From Helicobacter equorum (GTDB lineage: Bacteria > Campylobacterota > Campylobacteria > Campylobacterales > Helicobacteraceae): DNA of 64,000 bases. Below, one piece after another: positions 45,774-55,037 of this stretch. The notes under the pieces are model-generated. The model was not told where the DNA came from. It saw nothing but the letters and a program-made list of their open reading frames with translations, and ran no database searches. The DNA lies in contig NZ_FZPO01000008.1 of assembly GCF_900198655.1 (NCBI RefSeq), forward strand, positions 37,168-101,167. The letters run 5' to 3'. Positions within the stretch are counted from its first letter, which is position 1. Each line of letters begins with the position of its first letter. Both the position numbers and the translations under genes were made by a program.

Positions 45774-46795
45774 AAACATTGCGTGCAGGGATTGTTGGGG
45801 TAAGTGGCTACACAGGGGCAGATTTGGTAAAAATTCTTTATAAGCATCCTTATTTTAGATTAATCTATGTAGCAAACACCCAAGGTGGCATGCCATTAAG
45901 TGAGGTGCATAAAGAATTTTATAATGTCTTAGATTTAGAAGTTTCTAAGGCTTGTGTGCAAGATGTATGTGCGCAATGCGATGTAGTATTTTTGGCTTTA
46001 CCACACAAAAGTGCTATGGAGTTTGTCAAGGCACTAAGGGCTTATGAGGGAGATTCTCAAAGGATAAAAATAGTGGATTTGAGCGCGGATTATCGTTTGA
46101 GTGCTAAGCATTATGAGGCAGTGTATTGTCCGCATATCGATATAGATGGGCTTACACATGCTGTATATGGGCTACCAGAATATGCACATAATGAAATTAC
46201 TAAAGCTTCTTTGGTGGCAAATCCAGGTTGTTATCCCACTGCGACACTTTTGGCATTATTGCCATTTTTGGATTATATTGAGGGTGAGATTTTTGTTGAT
46301 GCAAAAAGTGGTGTGAGTGGTGCGGGTAAAAAACTCACAGATGATACACATTATCCAAATATCAATGAAAATATTTTTAGTTATGCGCCCCTTACGCATC
46401 GCCATCAAATAGAGATTGAGGAAAAATGTGAGCGTTTTGGTAGGAAATGTGTGCGGGTGAATTTTATCCCGCATTTATGTCCCTTTACGCGCGGTATGCT
46501 TGTGAGTGTTTTTGCAACACTAAAGGAGGAATGTATGGATATAGAGCCTTTGGAGATTTTGAAGCAAACCTATAAAGATTCGCCATTTGTAAGAATCTGT
46601 TCTGAAAGTGTACGCATAAGTAATGTGCGTGGGAGTAATATGTGTGATGTGTATGCCCTCAAACGGGGTCGTGCATTGTATGTCAATAGTGCGATTGATA
46701 ATCTTATGCGTGGAGCGAGTTCTCAAGCGGTAGTGAATGCAAACATAATGTGTGGTTTTGCGCCAGAATCTGGCATACCACAAGTGGGATGGTGA
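45770..46795 (+). CDS. argC: N-acetyl-gamma-glutamyl-phosphate reductase
   Basis: 341 residues. NADP motif GVSGYTGADLVKIL at the N-terminus, catalytic Cys in VANPGCYPTATLL near residue 150, and the His in PLTHRHQIEIE. It makes N-acetylglutamate semialdehyde in arginine synthesis. No other arginine gene is nearby. H. pylori lacks this pathway, so the gene separates this organism from it. Confidence 0.94.
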   Translation: MKTLRAGIVGVSGYTGADLVKILYKHPYFRLIYVANTQGGMPLSEVHKEFYNVLDLEVSKACVQDVCAQCDVVFLALPHKSAMEFVKALRAYEGDSQRIKIVDLSADYRLSAKHYEAVYCPHIDIDGLTHAVYGLPEYAHNEITKASLVANPGCYPTATLLALLPFLDYIEGEIFVDAKSGVSGAGKKLTDDTHYPNINENIFSYAPLTHRHQIEIEEKCERFGRKCVRVNFIPHLCPFTRGMLVSVFATLKEECMDIEPLEILKQTYKDSPFVRICSESVRISNVRGSNMCDVYALKRGRALYVNSAIDNLMRGASSQAVVNANIMCGFAPESGIPQVGW

Positions 46796-46796
46796 A

Positions 46797-47540
46797 ATGA
46801 AAAGTGACATAAAGCCTATAGTGCTTCATGATGATGTGGTGTGCATTGCAGATTCGCATTGGAAAAATGGCGATGTAGAGCTTTTGGAATGTCTGAATGC
46901 TTTGCAAAATTCACAGGTGTTACTTATGGGTGATATTGCCCAAATGCTTGTAGGCAATCTCGCAACAAGCATAGAATCTAACAAAGCCTTGCTTGAGTGC
47001 ATACAAAGACTTAGTGAACGCAGTTGTGTCTATTGGCTAGAGGGCAATCACGATTTTGGGTTACAAGCATTAGCACAGATTTTGCCACAAGTGATATTTG
47101 TGCCACGCAAACATCAGCCACTTATAGCGACTTATAAAGGTATGATAGTGAGTTTAGCACATGGCGATTTGTTTTTGAATGTCCGATATAGGTTGTATAT
47201 TAATGTGCTAAATTCATGTTTTGGGTTATGGGCGTTGGGGTGTGTGGATTGGCTTTCGAATGGTTATGTATATCGCACTCTCCAAAAAAGTATAGATTCT
47301 AAGCGTATTCGTGGATTTTATGGAGAGTATGAAGCGTTTTGTGTGCGACGGGTAGAGGCTTATAAGAAATATTTTTGTAAGCGCAATGTGATGCCTCAAG
47401 CGATTATCGAGGGACATTTTCATTTGGATCATAGCACCTATGTCAATACAAAAGAAGAGAATACTTTATATGTGTGCTTACCTTCATTTTATGTTGATAG
47501 AAGAATTTTTGAGTTAGAATCCAAGATAACAGATCGTTAA
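46797..47540 (+). CDS. Calcineurin-like metallophosphoesterase, LpxH-like (H. pylori HP0394 position)
   Basis: About 247 residues with metallophosphoesterase blocks IADSHW, MGDIAQM, EGNHDFG and HGDLF plus a distal EGHFHLD. UDP-2,3-diacylglucosamine hydrolase (lipid A step four) is the likely function given family and the place next to cheV3 as in H. pylori. The start is ATG 46797, one base after the argC stop; a longer frame begins inside argC. Confidence 0.75.
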   Translation: MKSDIKPIVLHDDVVCIADSHWKNGDVELLECLNALQNSQVLLMGDIAQMLVGNLATSIESNKALLECIQRLSERSCVYWLEGNHDFGLQALAQILPQVIFVPRKHQPLIATYKGMIVSLAHGDLFLNVRYRLYINVLNSCFGLWALGCVDWLSNGYVYRTLQKSIDSKRIRGFYGEYEAFCVRRVEAYKKYFCKRNVMPQAIIEGHFHLDHSTYVNTKEENTLYVCLPSFYVDRRIFELESKITDR

Positions 47541-47556
47541 TGTTTTTGGAGTAGAA

Positions 47557-48501
47557 ATGGCTAAGAAGAATCTTTTAAATCTTGCAACAAACGAAATGGA
47601 ATTGGTAGATTTTCGAATCTATGAAATGCATAATAGCGAACATTATGAGGGTGTGTATGGAATTAATGTTTCTAAAGTTGATGGGGTAGTAGAATTCCCT
47701 GATCACATCTTTGATCTTCCTGCTGCACCCGATTATGTAGTTGGGACATTTGATTTGCGCGGAGAGATTCTGCCGTTAGTGGATTTGGGTAAATGGATGT
47801 GCGTGCAGACAGACCCATCACGAGTGCATAAAAAAGTGATTATAGCGAAGTTTAATAATATCAAGATTGGTTTTATTATCCACGAAGCAAAGAGAATCCG
47901 CCGTATTAATTGGAAAGATATCGAAGGTGCAGCATTTAGTGTGAGTAATGATAATCAGCGTGGGAAAATCACAGGAACAACGCGCATAGAGGATGGCAGG
48001 ACATTGCTTATTCTTGATTTGGAGGGGATTTTAGATGATTGTAACTTCTATGATCCGATGAAAGCGATGATAAACGAAGATGGTAGCCAAAGAGAAGTAC
48101 CAAAATTTAGCGGTACAGCTTTAATCTTAGATGATAGTCTCATAGCGCGTAAGCTTTTGCGAACCTCGCTTAAAGATGTTGGATTTGACATTGTGGAAGC
48201 TGTGAATGGTGAGGATGGCATAGAGAAATTAGAGCAGCTTTATGGGCAATATCATGATGAACTTGGTGAGCATCTAAAGATTATCGTTTCAGATGTGGAA
48301 ATGCCAAAAATGGATGGCTTTCATTTTGCTGCACAAGTTAAAAACGATGATCGCTTTAAAAATATCCCAATTGTCTTTAATTCTTCTATTTGTGATAAAC
48401 TTAGTGAGGAAAAAGGAAAAGAAATTGGGGCGGAGGCGTATTTGGTAAAATTTGATGCCGGATTATTTTATGACGAAATATCGCGGATTTTATCAAAATA
48501 A
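47557..48501 (+). CDS. cheV3: Chemotaxis protein CheV (CheW-REC fusion)
   Basis: 314 residues. The CheW-like domain (residues 15-165) has VVGTFDLRGEILPLVDL; the receiver domain (from about residue 185) has the acidic pair LILDDS, phospho-Asp in IVSDVEMPKMDG and a lysine in LVKFDAG. CheV couples receptors to CheA and may act as a phosphate sink. It is first of cheV3-cheA-cheW, the same order as in H. pylori. Confidence 0.92.
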   Translation: MAKKNLLNLATNEMELVDFRIYEMHNSEHYEGVYGINVSKVDGVVEFPDHIFDLPAAPDYVVGTFDLRGEILPLVDLGKWMCVQTDPSRVHKKVIIAKFNNIKIGFIIHEAKRIRRINWKDIEGAAFSVSNDNQRGKITGTTRIEDGRTLLILDLEGILDDCNFYDPMKAMINEDGSQREVPKFSGTALILDDSLIARKLLRTSLKDVGFDIVEAVNGEDGIEKLEQLYGQYHDELGEHLKIIVSDVEMPKMDGFHFAAQVKNDDRFKNIPIVFNSSICDKLSEEKGKEIGAEAYLVKFDAGLFYDEISRILSK

Positions 48502-48556
48502 AAAAATTTTTTTGTTAGAATGGGAAAAGTTTAATTTTTGAAAGTGAGGTTTGGCA

Positions 48557-50947
48557 ATGGATGATATGCAAGAAATAATGGAAGACTTTCTTATAGAAGC
48601 TTTCGAGATGGTCGAACAACTTGATCAGGATTTGGTAGAATTGGAGAGCAATCCTGAAGATTTAGATCTTCTCAATAGAATCTTCCGTGTAGCACACACA
48701 ATCAAAGGCTCAAGTTCATTTTTAAATTTTGATATTTTGACAAGCCTAACTCACCATATGGAAGATGTGCTAAATAAGGCACGTCGCGCAGAATTAAAAA
48801 TCACTCCCGATGTGATGGATGTAGTGTTGCAGTCTGTAGATCTTATGAAAGCGCTTTTAAGTGCGATTAGAGACAATGGGACAGATGCAAATAGTGGCAT
48901 TGATATCACAGACATTGTTAAACGACTTCAAGAGGTTTCAGGAGATGGGGGTGAGCAAGAGGCTCCAGCACAAGAAGCAAGTAAGCAAGATTCTAAACCG
49001 GCCGATCAAGCACCACAAGCACCAAGTGCGCAAGCATCAGAGAATCCACTTTCTGATGAACCGGATTTAGATTATTCATCAATGAGTACTCAGCAAGTAG
49101 AAGCAGAGATTGAGAGACTTTTGAAAAAACGACAAGAAGCCGATAAGGCACGTCGAGAGGAACTCAAAAAACAGGGCGTAGCACCTAAGGTGCAGGCACC
49201 AAGTGAGCCTCAAGAAGCTCCAAAGACTGCTACTCCACAGACGCCAAAACCTGCCCCGCAAGTAGCTCCAAAAGTAGCCAAAAAAGAAGATGGTGGTGCT
49301 CCAGCAACCAATGTTGAACAAACAGTTCGCGTTGATGTGCGTCGCTTAGATCATTTGATGAATCTCATCGGAGAATTGGTGCTAGGTAAAAATAGGCTTA
49401 TCCGAATCTATGGTGATGTAGAGGAACGCTATGATGGTGAAAAATTTCTCGAAGAGCTTAATCAAGTAGTGTCCTCTATATCTTCCGTGACTACGGATTT
49501 GCAACTTGCAGTTATGAAAACAAGAATGCAGCCAGTAGGCAAGGTATTTAATAAGTTTCCACGTATGGTGCGCGATCTTTCTAGAGAGCTTAATAAGAAT
49601 ATCGATCTCATTATCACAGGTGAAGAAACAGAGGTAGATAAGTCTATTGTGGAGGAGATTGGTGATCCATTGGTGCATATCATTAGAAACTCTTGCGATC
49701 ATGGTATTGAATCTCCAGAGGATAGAGAGGCATTGGGCAAGTCTGCTATGGGAACTGTGCAACTTAAGGCTTACAATGAGGGCAATCATATTGTGATTGA
49801 AGTAACTGATGATGGTAAGGGTCTTGATGCACAAATACTTAAACAAAAAGCGATTGAAAAAGGTTTGATTAGCGAAAGAGAAGCGGATTCTATGTCGGAT
49901 AAAGAGGCATTTGGAATCATTTTTAAACCAGGATTTTCTACCGCCAAAACTATCACTAATGTCTCTGGACGCGGTGTAGGAATGGATGTGGTAAAAACCA
50001 ATATAGAAAAACTCAGTGGTATTATTGAAATAGAATCTGAAAAAGGCGTAGGGACAACACAGAAGCTAAAAATTCCTTTGACACTAGCAATTATGCAAGC
50101 ATTGCTTGTTGGTGTGCAAGAAGAATACTATGCTATTCCGCTTTCATCAGTGATTGAAACGGTTCGCATTAGTCAAGATGAGATTTACACCGTTGATGGC
50201 AAGAGTGTGTTACGACTTCGTGATGAGGTTCTTTCGCTTGTCCGATTGGCAGATATTTTTAAGGTAGATTCTGTGCTTGAAGCGATGAGTGATGTATATG
50301 TGGTTATTATCGGATTAGCTGATCAAAAAATTGGTGTGATTGTGGATTATCTCGTAGGGCAAGAGGAAGTGGTGATTAAATCTCTTGGATATTATCTCAA
50401 AGGCATTGAAGGTATTACAGGGGCTACGGTGCGAGGCGATGGTAAGATCACATTGATTGTTGATGTTGCTGGTATGATGACGATGGCTAAGAGTGTGAAA
50501 GTGAGCATTAATAAATTGCTTGATGAGGTAGAGGCACAAAAAACCAAAAACTCGCCAAGCGACTATGTTGTCCTTGCTATTGATGATAGTAGCACCGATC
50601 GTGCTATTATGAAAAAATGTCTCAAAAAATTGGGTGTTACAGTGCTTGAGGCTTCAAATGGTTTGGAAGCCTTAGATATTGTTAAAAATGGCGATAAGCA
50701 ACTTGATGCTGTGCTTGTTGATATTGAGATGCCAAAAATGGATGGTTACACATTTGCTTCAGAGGTTCGTAAATATAATAAATTTAGAAACTTGCCACTT
50801 ATTGCTGTGACAAGTAGAAGTAGCAAAACTGACAGAATGCGTGGTGTAGAATCTGGTATGACAGAATATATTACAAAGCCATATACACCTGAATATCTTG
50901 CGAATGTGGTGAAGCGAAATATTAATCTTGTAACGGATGGGGAGTAA
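48557..50947 (+). CDS. cheA: Chemotaxis histidine kinase CheA with C-terminal receiver (CheAY)
   Basis: About 796 residues. HPt domain with the phospho-His in RVAHTIKGSSSFLNF near residue 46; a Pro/Gln/Ala-rich linker to about residue 255; dimerisation with MNLIGELVLGKNRL; kinase N box NSCDHGIESPED and G box GRGVGMDVVK; CheW-like domain; then a receiver (AIDDSST, VDIEMPKMDG) from about residue 670. The fused receiver is usual in this group. ATG 48557 follows GAGG; a TTG at 48551 is less likely. Confidence 0.95.
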   Translation: MDDMQEIMEDFLIEAFEMVEQLDQDLVELESNPEDLDLLNRIFRVAHTIKGSSSFLNFDILTSLTHHMEDVLNKARRAELKITPDVMDVVLQSVDLMKALLSAIRDNGTDANSGIDITDIVKRLQEVSGDGGEQEAPAQEASKQDSKPADQAPQAPSAQASENPLSDEPDLDYSSMSTQQVEAEIERLLKKRQEADKARREELKKQGVAPKVQAPSEPQEAPKTATPQTPKPAPQVAPKVAKKEDGGAPATNVEQTVRVDVRRLDHLMNLIGELVLGKNRLIRIYGDVEERYDGEKFLEELNQVVSSISSVTTDLQLAVMKTRMQPVGKVFNKFPRMVRDLSRELNKNIDLIITGEETEVDKSIVEEIGDPLVHIIRNSCDHGIESPEDREALGKSAMGTVQLKAYNEGNHIVIEVTDDGKGLDAQILKQKAIEKGLISEREADSMSDKEAFGIIFKPGFSTAKTITNVSGRGVGMDVVKTNIEKLSGIIEIESEKGVGTTQKLKIPLTLAIMQALLVGVQEEYYAIPLSSVIETVRISQDEIYTVDGKSVLRLRDEVLSLVRLADIFKVDSVLEAMSDVYVVIIGLADQKIGVIVDYLVGQEEVVIKSLGYYLKGIEGITGATVRGDGKITLIVDVAGMMTMAKSVKVSINKLLDEVEAQKTKNSPSDYVVLAIDDSSTDRAIMKKCLKKLGVTVLEASNGLEALDIVKNGDKQLDAVLVDIEMPKMDGYTFASEVRKYNKFRNLPLIAVTSRSSKTDRMRGVESGMTEYITKPYTPEYLANVVKRNINLVTDGE

Positions 50948-50951
50948 GATT

Positions 50952-51452
50952 ATGAATGAAGAATTAAAAGAAGTATTTGAAAAACAACAAAAGAAAAAAA
51001 CACAAGGCGAGGACAATACATTTTATGATGATACACTCCAAGCTATAAGCTTTATGGTAGGGAGTGAGGAGTTTGCGGTGCCTATTCTTAATGTTAAAGA
51101 AATCATTAAACCTATGGAATACACGAGAGTGCCAGGGACTCCAAATTATGTTATGGGTGTGTTTAACTTGCGCGGTGGCGTATTTCCACTTATAAACTTG
51201 CGTCTAAAATTTGGATTATCAGCTATCAAGCAAGATCAAGACACACGCTATCTTGTGGTAACATATAAAGATGAAGTTGCAGGTTTTGTGATAGACAAAC
51301 TCAACGAGGCAGTGCGGATTAATCAAAGTGATATAGATCCTGTACCAGAGACTATTGGAGAAGGTGAGAATTTCATGCAAGGTATTGGTAAGCGTGAAGA
51401 TAGGCTTATTACAATTTTGCGAGTTGAGAATCTTTTGAAGAAAGCTTTTTAG
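50952..51452 (+). CDS. cheW: Chemotaxis coupling protein CheW
   Basis: About 166 residues. After a charged N-terminus it shows the CheW fold: FMVGSEEFAVPILNVKEI, RVPGTPNYVMGVFNLRGGV and DKLNEAVRI. It bridges chemoreceptors and CheA. The start is taken as the ATG at 50952 after GGGGAG, four bases past the cheA stop, not the ATG at 50937 inside cheA. Confidence 0.94.
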   Translation: MNEELKEVFEKQQKKKTQGEDNTFYDDTLQAISFMVGSEEFAVPILNVKEIIKPMEYTRVPGTPNYVMGVFNLRGGVFPLINLRLKFGLSAIKQDQDTRYLVVTYKDEVAGFVIDKLNEAVRINQSDIDPVPETIGEGENFMQGIGKREDRLITILRVENLLKKAF

Positions 51453-51516
51453 ATTAAATAATATTTAACTTTCTTATTATTTAGTTTATTTTAAGATGAA
51501 TGTTTTTATACTTTGA

Positions 51517-51539
51517 TTTTGGTTACACCAAAATATAAT
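51517..51539 (+). promoter_or_regulatory. Ferredoxin promoter with a dyad touching the -10
   Basis: TTTTGGT-TAC-ACCAAAA, perfect seven-base arms at 51517-51533, directly followed by TATAAT (51534-51539), 19 bases before the ferredoxin ATG. A repressor bound here would block polymerase. Confidence 0.5.
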
Positions 51540-51558
51540 ACATGTAAGGGAGAAAAAG

Positions 51559-51834
51559 ATGGCTGTTAAAATAACTGATATTTGTATTGCTTGTGGATCT
51601 TGCATTGATGAATGTCCGGTGGGAGCAATCGTAGATGATGATGATAACCCAACAGGTGAAGGCATTTATTATGTATATTCTAATAAATGCGTAGAATGCG
51701 TGGGACACAATGAACAACCTGCTTGTGCAAGTGCATGTCCCACCGATGGTTGCATTGTATGGAGTGAGCTTGGTTCAACAAACAGAGAGAATATTGGTAC
51801 AGATATGAGAGATGGTACACATCCTTGTGTGTAA
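51559..51834 (+). CDS. fdxA: 2[4Fe-4S] ferredoxin, Alvin type
   Basis: 91 residues. First cluster CIACGSCIDECP, second cluster C-x2-C-x8-C-x3-CP (KCVECVGHNEQPACASACP). The eight-residue insertion between the second and third cysteines marks the Allochromatium-type family with low-potential clusters. Its likely partners are pyruvate and 2-oxoglutarate:acceptor oxidoreductases. The C-terminal half after the clusters is short. SD is AAGGGAGAA. Confidence 0.93.
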   Translation: MAVKITDICIACGSCIDECPVGAIVDDDDNPTGEGIYYVYSNKCVECVGHNEQPACASACPTDGCIVWSELGSTNRENIGTDMRDGTHPCV

Positions 51835-51856
51835 TTTTGTAGAAACTACTTCTTTG

Positions 51857-51886
51857 GGGTTTTGAGATACTCAAAACCCTCCTTTT
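51857..51886 (+). terminator. Terminator after fdxA
   Basis: Perfect ten-base arms GGGTTTTGAG and CTCAAAACCC (51857-51866, 51870-51879), three-base loop, then TCCTTTTA. Confidence 0.8.
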
Positions 51887-52130
51887 ACTTTAACTTCACT
51901 TATAAAGTTCATTTTTCTAATTTCTAAATAAGTCATAAAATTAGATCTGTGTTGCTTATAGGATTCTGTGAAAAAATATTAAGAATTTTTTCTTATGTTT
52001 GTAAAGTTACTATCAATGTTGCATAGATATATGAGGTATGCTCTAAGAAAGTAGAGAGACATAAAGTGTAATGCTTGTTGATAAATTTATAAATTTATCA
52101 TTTTTAACAAAAGCATAAAAGAAAATACAT
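51887..52130. other. AT-rich intergenic stretch without a gene
   Basis: Together with the terminator and the cheZ promoter this makes a 337-base gap between fdxA and cheZ. I see no open frame of note, no tRNA and no long dyad except a small one around AAATTTATAAATTT (52083-52097). A small RNA cannot be excluded. Confidence 0.4.
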
Positions 52131-52136
52131 TATAAT
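52131..52136 (+). promoter_or_regulatory. -10 element for cheZ
   Basis: TATAAT in the context AAAATACATTATAATC, the same 16 bases found before the TRIC-dnaX run at 22850-22866. It lies 35 bases before the cheZ ATG. Confidence 0.6.
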
Positions 52137-52171
52137 CTCGAAGGTATAAAACTTATGTTGAAGGTGTGTGT

Positions 52172-52858
52172 ATGACACAAGAAGAACTCAATATGCTTAT
52201 GAATAGTGATAATCTTGATGAAATTGCTACACAAGATAAAGAATCCACACCACAAGAATCTACAACAAATGAATCACCAGGTATTGATGTAGAAAATTAT
52301 CGTGTGGAGGCAGATAAAAAATGGCCACCTCCGCCACCCACAGAGGATCACAAGGTCGTTCATCAGCTTGATGATGTTACTAAAGATTCTGAAGTTAAGG
52401 CTACACAGATTTTTGATCAGCTTGAAATTATGGGATCTGCAGCTGATAATGCCACAAAAAAACTCAAGCAGGTTAAGAAATTTCTAGAATCTCAAGAAGA
52501 GCTTTTTGGTAGACTTTGTGAAAGTTTTCCTCATGTGCAGACTTTTACAAAAACCATGGAGGAAATACTTAGCAATAAGAATGCAATTAAGGAAATTATA
52601 GGTTATTGCGATGATGTGAGTGATGCGTCTATGCAGGCTATGGATATTATGCAATATCAAGATATTCATCGTCAAAAAATTGAGCGTGTGATTAATGTGA
52701 TGCGTGCTCTTGCACAATATATGAATTCTCTTTTTGAAGGGAAAATTGATGATAGTAAGCGTGTGAGTTCTGCTGTGTATATTTCGGGTGATAATAAAGA
52801 TGATATCGCAAGTGATGATGACATTGAAGCATTAATTGCTTCGTTTGGTAATAGATAG
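52172..52858 (+). CDS. cheZ: CheY-P phosphatase CheZ (remote homologue)
   Basis: About 228 residues. A long helical region (residues 75-190) carries the catalytic pattern MQYQDIHRQKIERV, where Asp and Gln four residues later match the E. coli pair in QDLTGQ. The C-terminal DDIEALIASFG resembles the CheY-P-binding peptide of E. coli CheZ; the N-terminal MTQEELNMLM resembles the FliM-type CheY-binding peptide. A Pro-rich patch (PPPPP) follows the N-terminus. H. pylori HP0170 is the known counterpart. ATG 52172 is preferred to the GTG at 52166. Confidence 0.87.
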   Translation: MTQEELNMLMNSDNLDEIATQDKESTPQESTTNESPGIDVENYRVEADKKWPPPPPTEDHKVVHQLDDVTKDSEVKATQIFDQLEIMGSAADNATKKLKQVKKFLESQEELFGRLCESFPHVQTFTKTMEEILSNKNAIKEIIGYCDDVSDASMQAMDIMQYQDIHRQKIERVINVMRALAQYMNSLFEGKIDDSKRVSSAVYISGDNKDDIASDDDIEALIASFGNR

Positions 52859-52866
52859 ATTTTCTC

Positions 52867-54195
52867 ATGTTAGATTCTCAAAAAAAATGCGAACTCCTGT
52901 CTCCTGCAGGGAATTTTCAGAAATTAAAAATTGCCCTTGCGTATGGGGCAGATGTTGTGTATGGTGGTGTTAGTCATTTTTCATTGCGTTCAAGATCTGG
53001 CAAGGAATTTGATTTTGAAACTTTTGCAGAGGCAGTAAAATATACACATGCATTAGGTAAAAAAATCTATGTAACAATCAATGGTTTTCCTTTCAACGCT
53101 CAACTTAAGCTTTTAGAATCACACATTGCTAAAATGGCGGAATTACAACCTGATGCATTTATCATAGCGACTCCGGGTGTGCTTAAGCTCTCCAAAGCTA
53201 TAGCACCTCAAATCCCTATCCATCTTTCCACTCAAGCCAATGTGTTAAATATTTTGGATGCGCAGGTTTTTTATGAAATGGGTGTGAAGCGCATTGTTGC
53301 GGCGCGTGAATTAAGCCTAAAAGATGCGATAGAAATAAAAAAGGCTTTACCGGATTTGGAATTAGAGATTTTTGTGCATGGTTCTATGTGTTTTGCTTTT
53401 TCTGGACGCTGTTTGATTTCTGCGTTGCAAAATGGTAGAGTTCCTAATCGTGGAAGTTGTGCTAATGATTGCCGTTTTGATTATGAATATTATGTGAGAA
53501 ACCTTGAAAATAATGAGCTTGTGCGATTTGATGGACATGAATTTTATGTCAAAAATCCTGATAATGATGTGTTAATGAGACTTCAAGAGGAAGAAGGTGT
53601 AGGCACGCATATTTTTAACTCTAAGGATTTAAATCTTGCAAGCCATTTAAGAGAGATTTTGGATTCTAGCGCCATTGATGCACTTAAAATCGAGGGACGC
53701 ACCAAGTCCGCGTATTATGCTGCTATCACTGCACGCACATATCGCAAAGCACTTGATGATTATTATAATGGTAGATTTGATGAAGATTGGTATCAATTTG
53801 AATTACACACATTGAAAAATCGAGGATTTAGCGATGGGTATCTTGTGCATCGTCCATATCAACGCTTTGACACACAAAATCACCAAAGCGCCATAAGTGA
53901 GGGAAGCTACCAAGTCAATGCACAAGTAGATGATAGTGGTAAGGTGGCGCTTTGTAAACATACTATTGTCCCAAACATGGCATTAGAAATTGTTGTGCCA
54001 CTAGATTCAGAAATTATATGTGGTAAAAATGAGCTAGGTGAGATTTTTGAGCGTGATGGTAGATATTATATGCGATTTTTTAAGATTGTTTTAGAAAATG
54101 GCAAAGAGCTAGATTCTATCCATAGTGGCAATACAAATTCCTTCCTGTTACCATTACCGCTACCAGCACTTAGCTTTTTGCGCCAAGAGTTATAA
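52867..54195 (+). CDS. U32-family peptidase-like protein (TrhP/PrtC-like)
   Basis: 442 residues. Family signature EIFVHGSMCFAFSGRC near residue 170, followed by NRGSCANDCRFDY, which supplies cysteines for an iron-sulfur cluster; N-terminal ELLSPAGNFQKLKIAL. H. pylori PrtC was described as a collagenase, while E. coli TrhP (YegQ) is known to help form 5-hydroxyuridine in tRNA. The second role fits the presence of cmoB in this genome. It follows cheZ after eight bases, as in H. pylori. Confidence 0.88.
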   Translation: MLDSQKKCELLSPAGNFQKLKIALAYGADVVYGGVSHFSLRSRSGKEFDFETFAEAVKYTHALGKKIYVTINGFPFNAQLKLLESHIAKMAELQPDAFIIATPGVLKLSKAIAPQIPIHLSTQANVLNILDAQVFYEMGVKRIVAARELSLKDAIEIKKALPDLELEIFVHGSMCFAFSGRCLISALQNGRVPNRGSCANDCRFDYEYYVRNLENNELVRFDGHEFYVKNPDNDVLMRLQEEEGVGTHIFNSKDLNLASHLREILDSSAIDALKIEGRTKSAYYAAITARTYRKALDDYYNGRFDEDWYQFELHTLKNRGFSDGYLVHRPYQRFDTQNHQSAISEGSYQVNAQVDDSGKVALCKHTIVPNMALEIVVPLDSEIICGKNELGEIFERDGRYYMRFFKIVLENGKELDSIHSGNTNSFLLPLPLPALSFLRQEL

Positions 54196-54201
54196 TAAGA
54201 T

Positions 54202-55017
54202 TTAAGTATAAAAGATTTTTTGTAGTTGATTTAAGAGTGAATCTTGTGGATTAACATACGCGAGTTTTGCTCCCATACGCGAAAAATACGCACGGAGTTT
54301 TGTATCAAGGTGCGTTAAGCGCGTTTTGTATTGTGCAAGAGAGATTGTATCTTCACATGTTTCTTGTGTTTGTATATCACAAAATTGATATGTCTGCCCC
54401 AACTTTAGGAAATCTGGCTCCCATTCTTGCTTGGTTCGCACACAGAGTGCATACAATGCAAAATAATTTTTGAGAGAAATTTTTGAGATATGCGCGGTTT
54501 GTAGCTTGTAAAAATCTCCTATTATGACACCTAAGCCTTTTTTGTGTTTGTGTGCTACGATGTGATGAAAAATTTCTGTGCTATGATTGAGTTGATCTTT
54601 GGCTGAAAATGTTATATCTTGAAGTGAGTGTAGCATTGTATATATGTGCGTGGGTGTTGTGTAAATTTGTGGTGAGCGTGAGTGAAGATAATGCAATATG
54701 GGTTTTATGCCAAATTTTTGTGCGCTATGGACTAAGAGTGTGCTTAGTTGCACGATTGCAGAGAGTTTTGTAGGTGTGTATAGCAATAAACTTTGACTTG
54801 GAAGTAAAAAAATATGCAAATATGAAAGGGTTTCTTGTTGAAAGGTTTTTATCATTGGTTTGTGATATTTGAGACATGCTTTTGGAGCGAGTAATCTCGC
54901 ATCTTGACCATATAGATATTCATCCAATTCAAGAAAATCACCATTTTGTGCTATGAGATTGTGCGTGTATGCATTTTGGAGATTGACAAAAGGGAGTTTT
55001 TTACCAAAGCGTAGCAT
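54202..55017 (-). CDS. DUF58 domain protein
   Basis: 271 residues. The DUF58 core appears as GQDARLLAPKACLKYHK near residue 35 (an R-x-I-x-W-like segment is weakly kept) and a VWA-like part. It has no clear membrane helices. DUF58 proteins pair with MoxR ATPases and sometimes BatD; here the MoxR gene is directly upstream. The sequence is divergent for the family and the call leans on context. Confidence 0.65.
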   Translation of the reverse strand: MLRFGKKLPFVNLQNAYTHNLIAQNGDFLELDEYLYGQDARLLAPKACLKYHKPMIKTFQQETLSYLHIFLLPSQSLLLYTPTKLSAIVQLSTLLVHSAQKFGIKPILHYLHSRSPQIYTTPTHIYTMLHSLQDITFSAKDQLNHSTEIFHHIVAHKHKKGLGVIIGDFYKLQTAHISKISLKNYFALYALCVRTKQEWEPDFLKLGQTYQFCDIQTQETCEDTISLAQYKTRLTHLDTKLRAYFSRMGAKLAYVNPQDSLLNQLQKIFYT

Positions 55018-55037
55018 ATGATTTTGCTAGATTCTCT

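Noticed and set aside
49382..49846. 154-codon minus-strand frame
   Set aside because: Antisense to the kinase core of cheA; composition (many His, Ile, Cys) fits a shadow.
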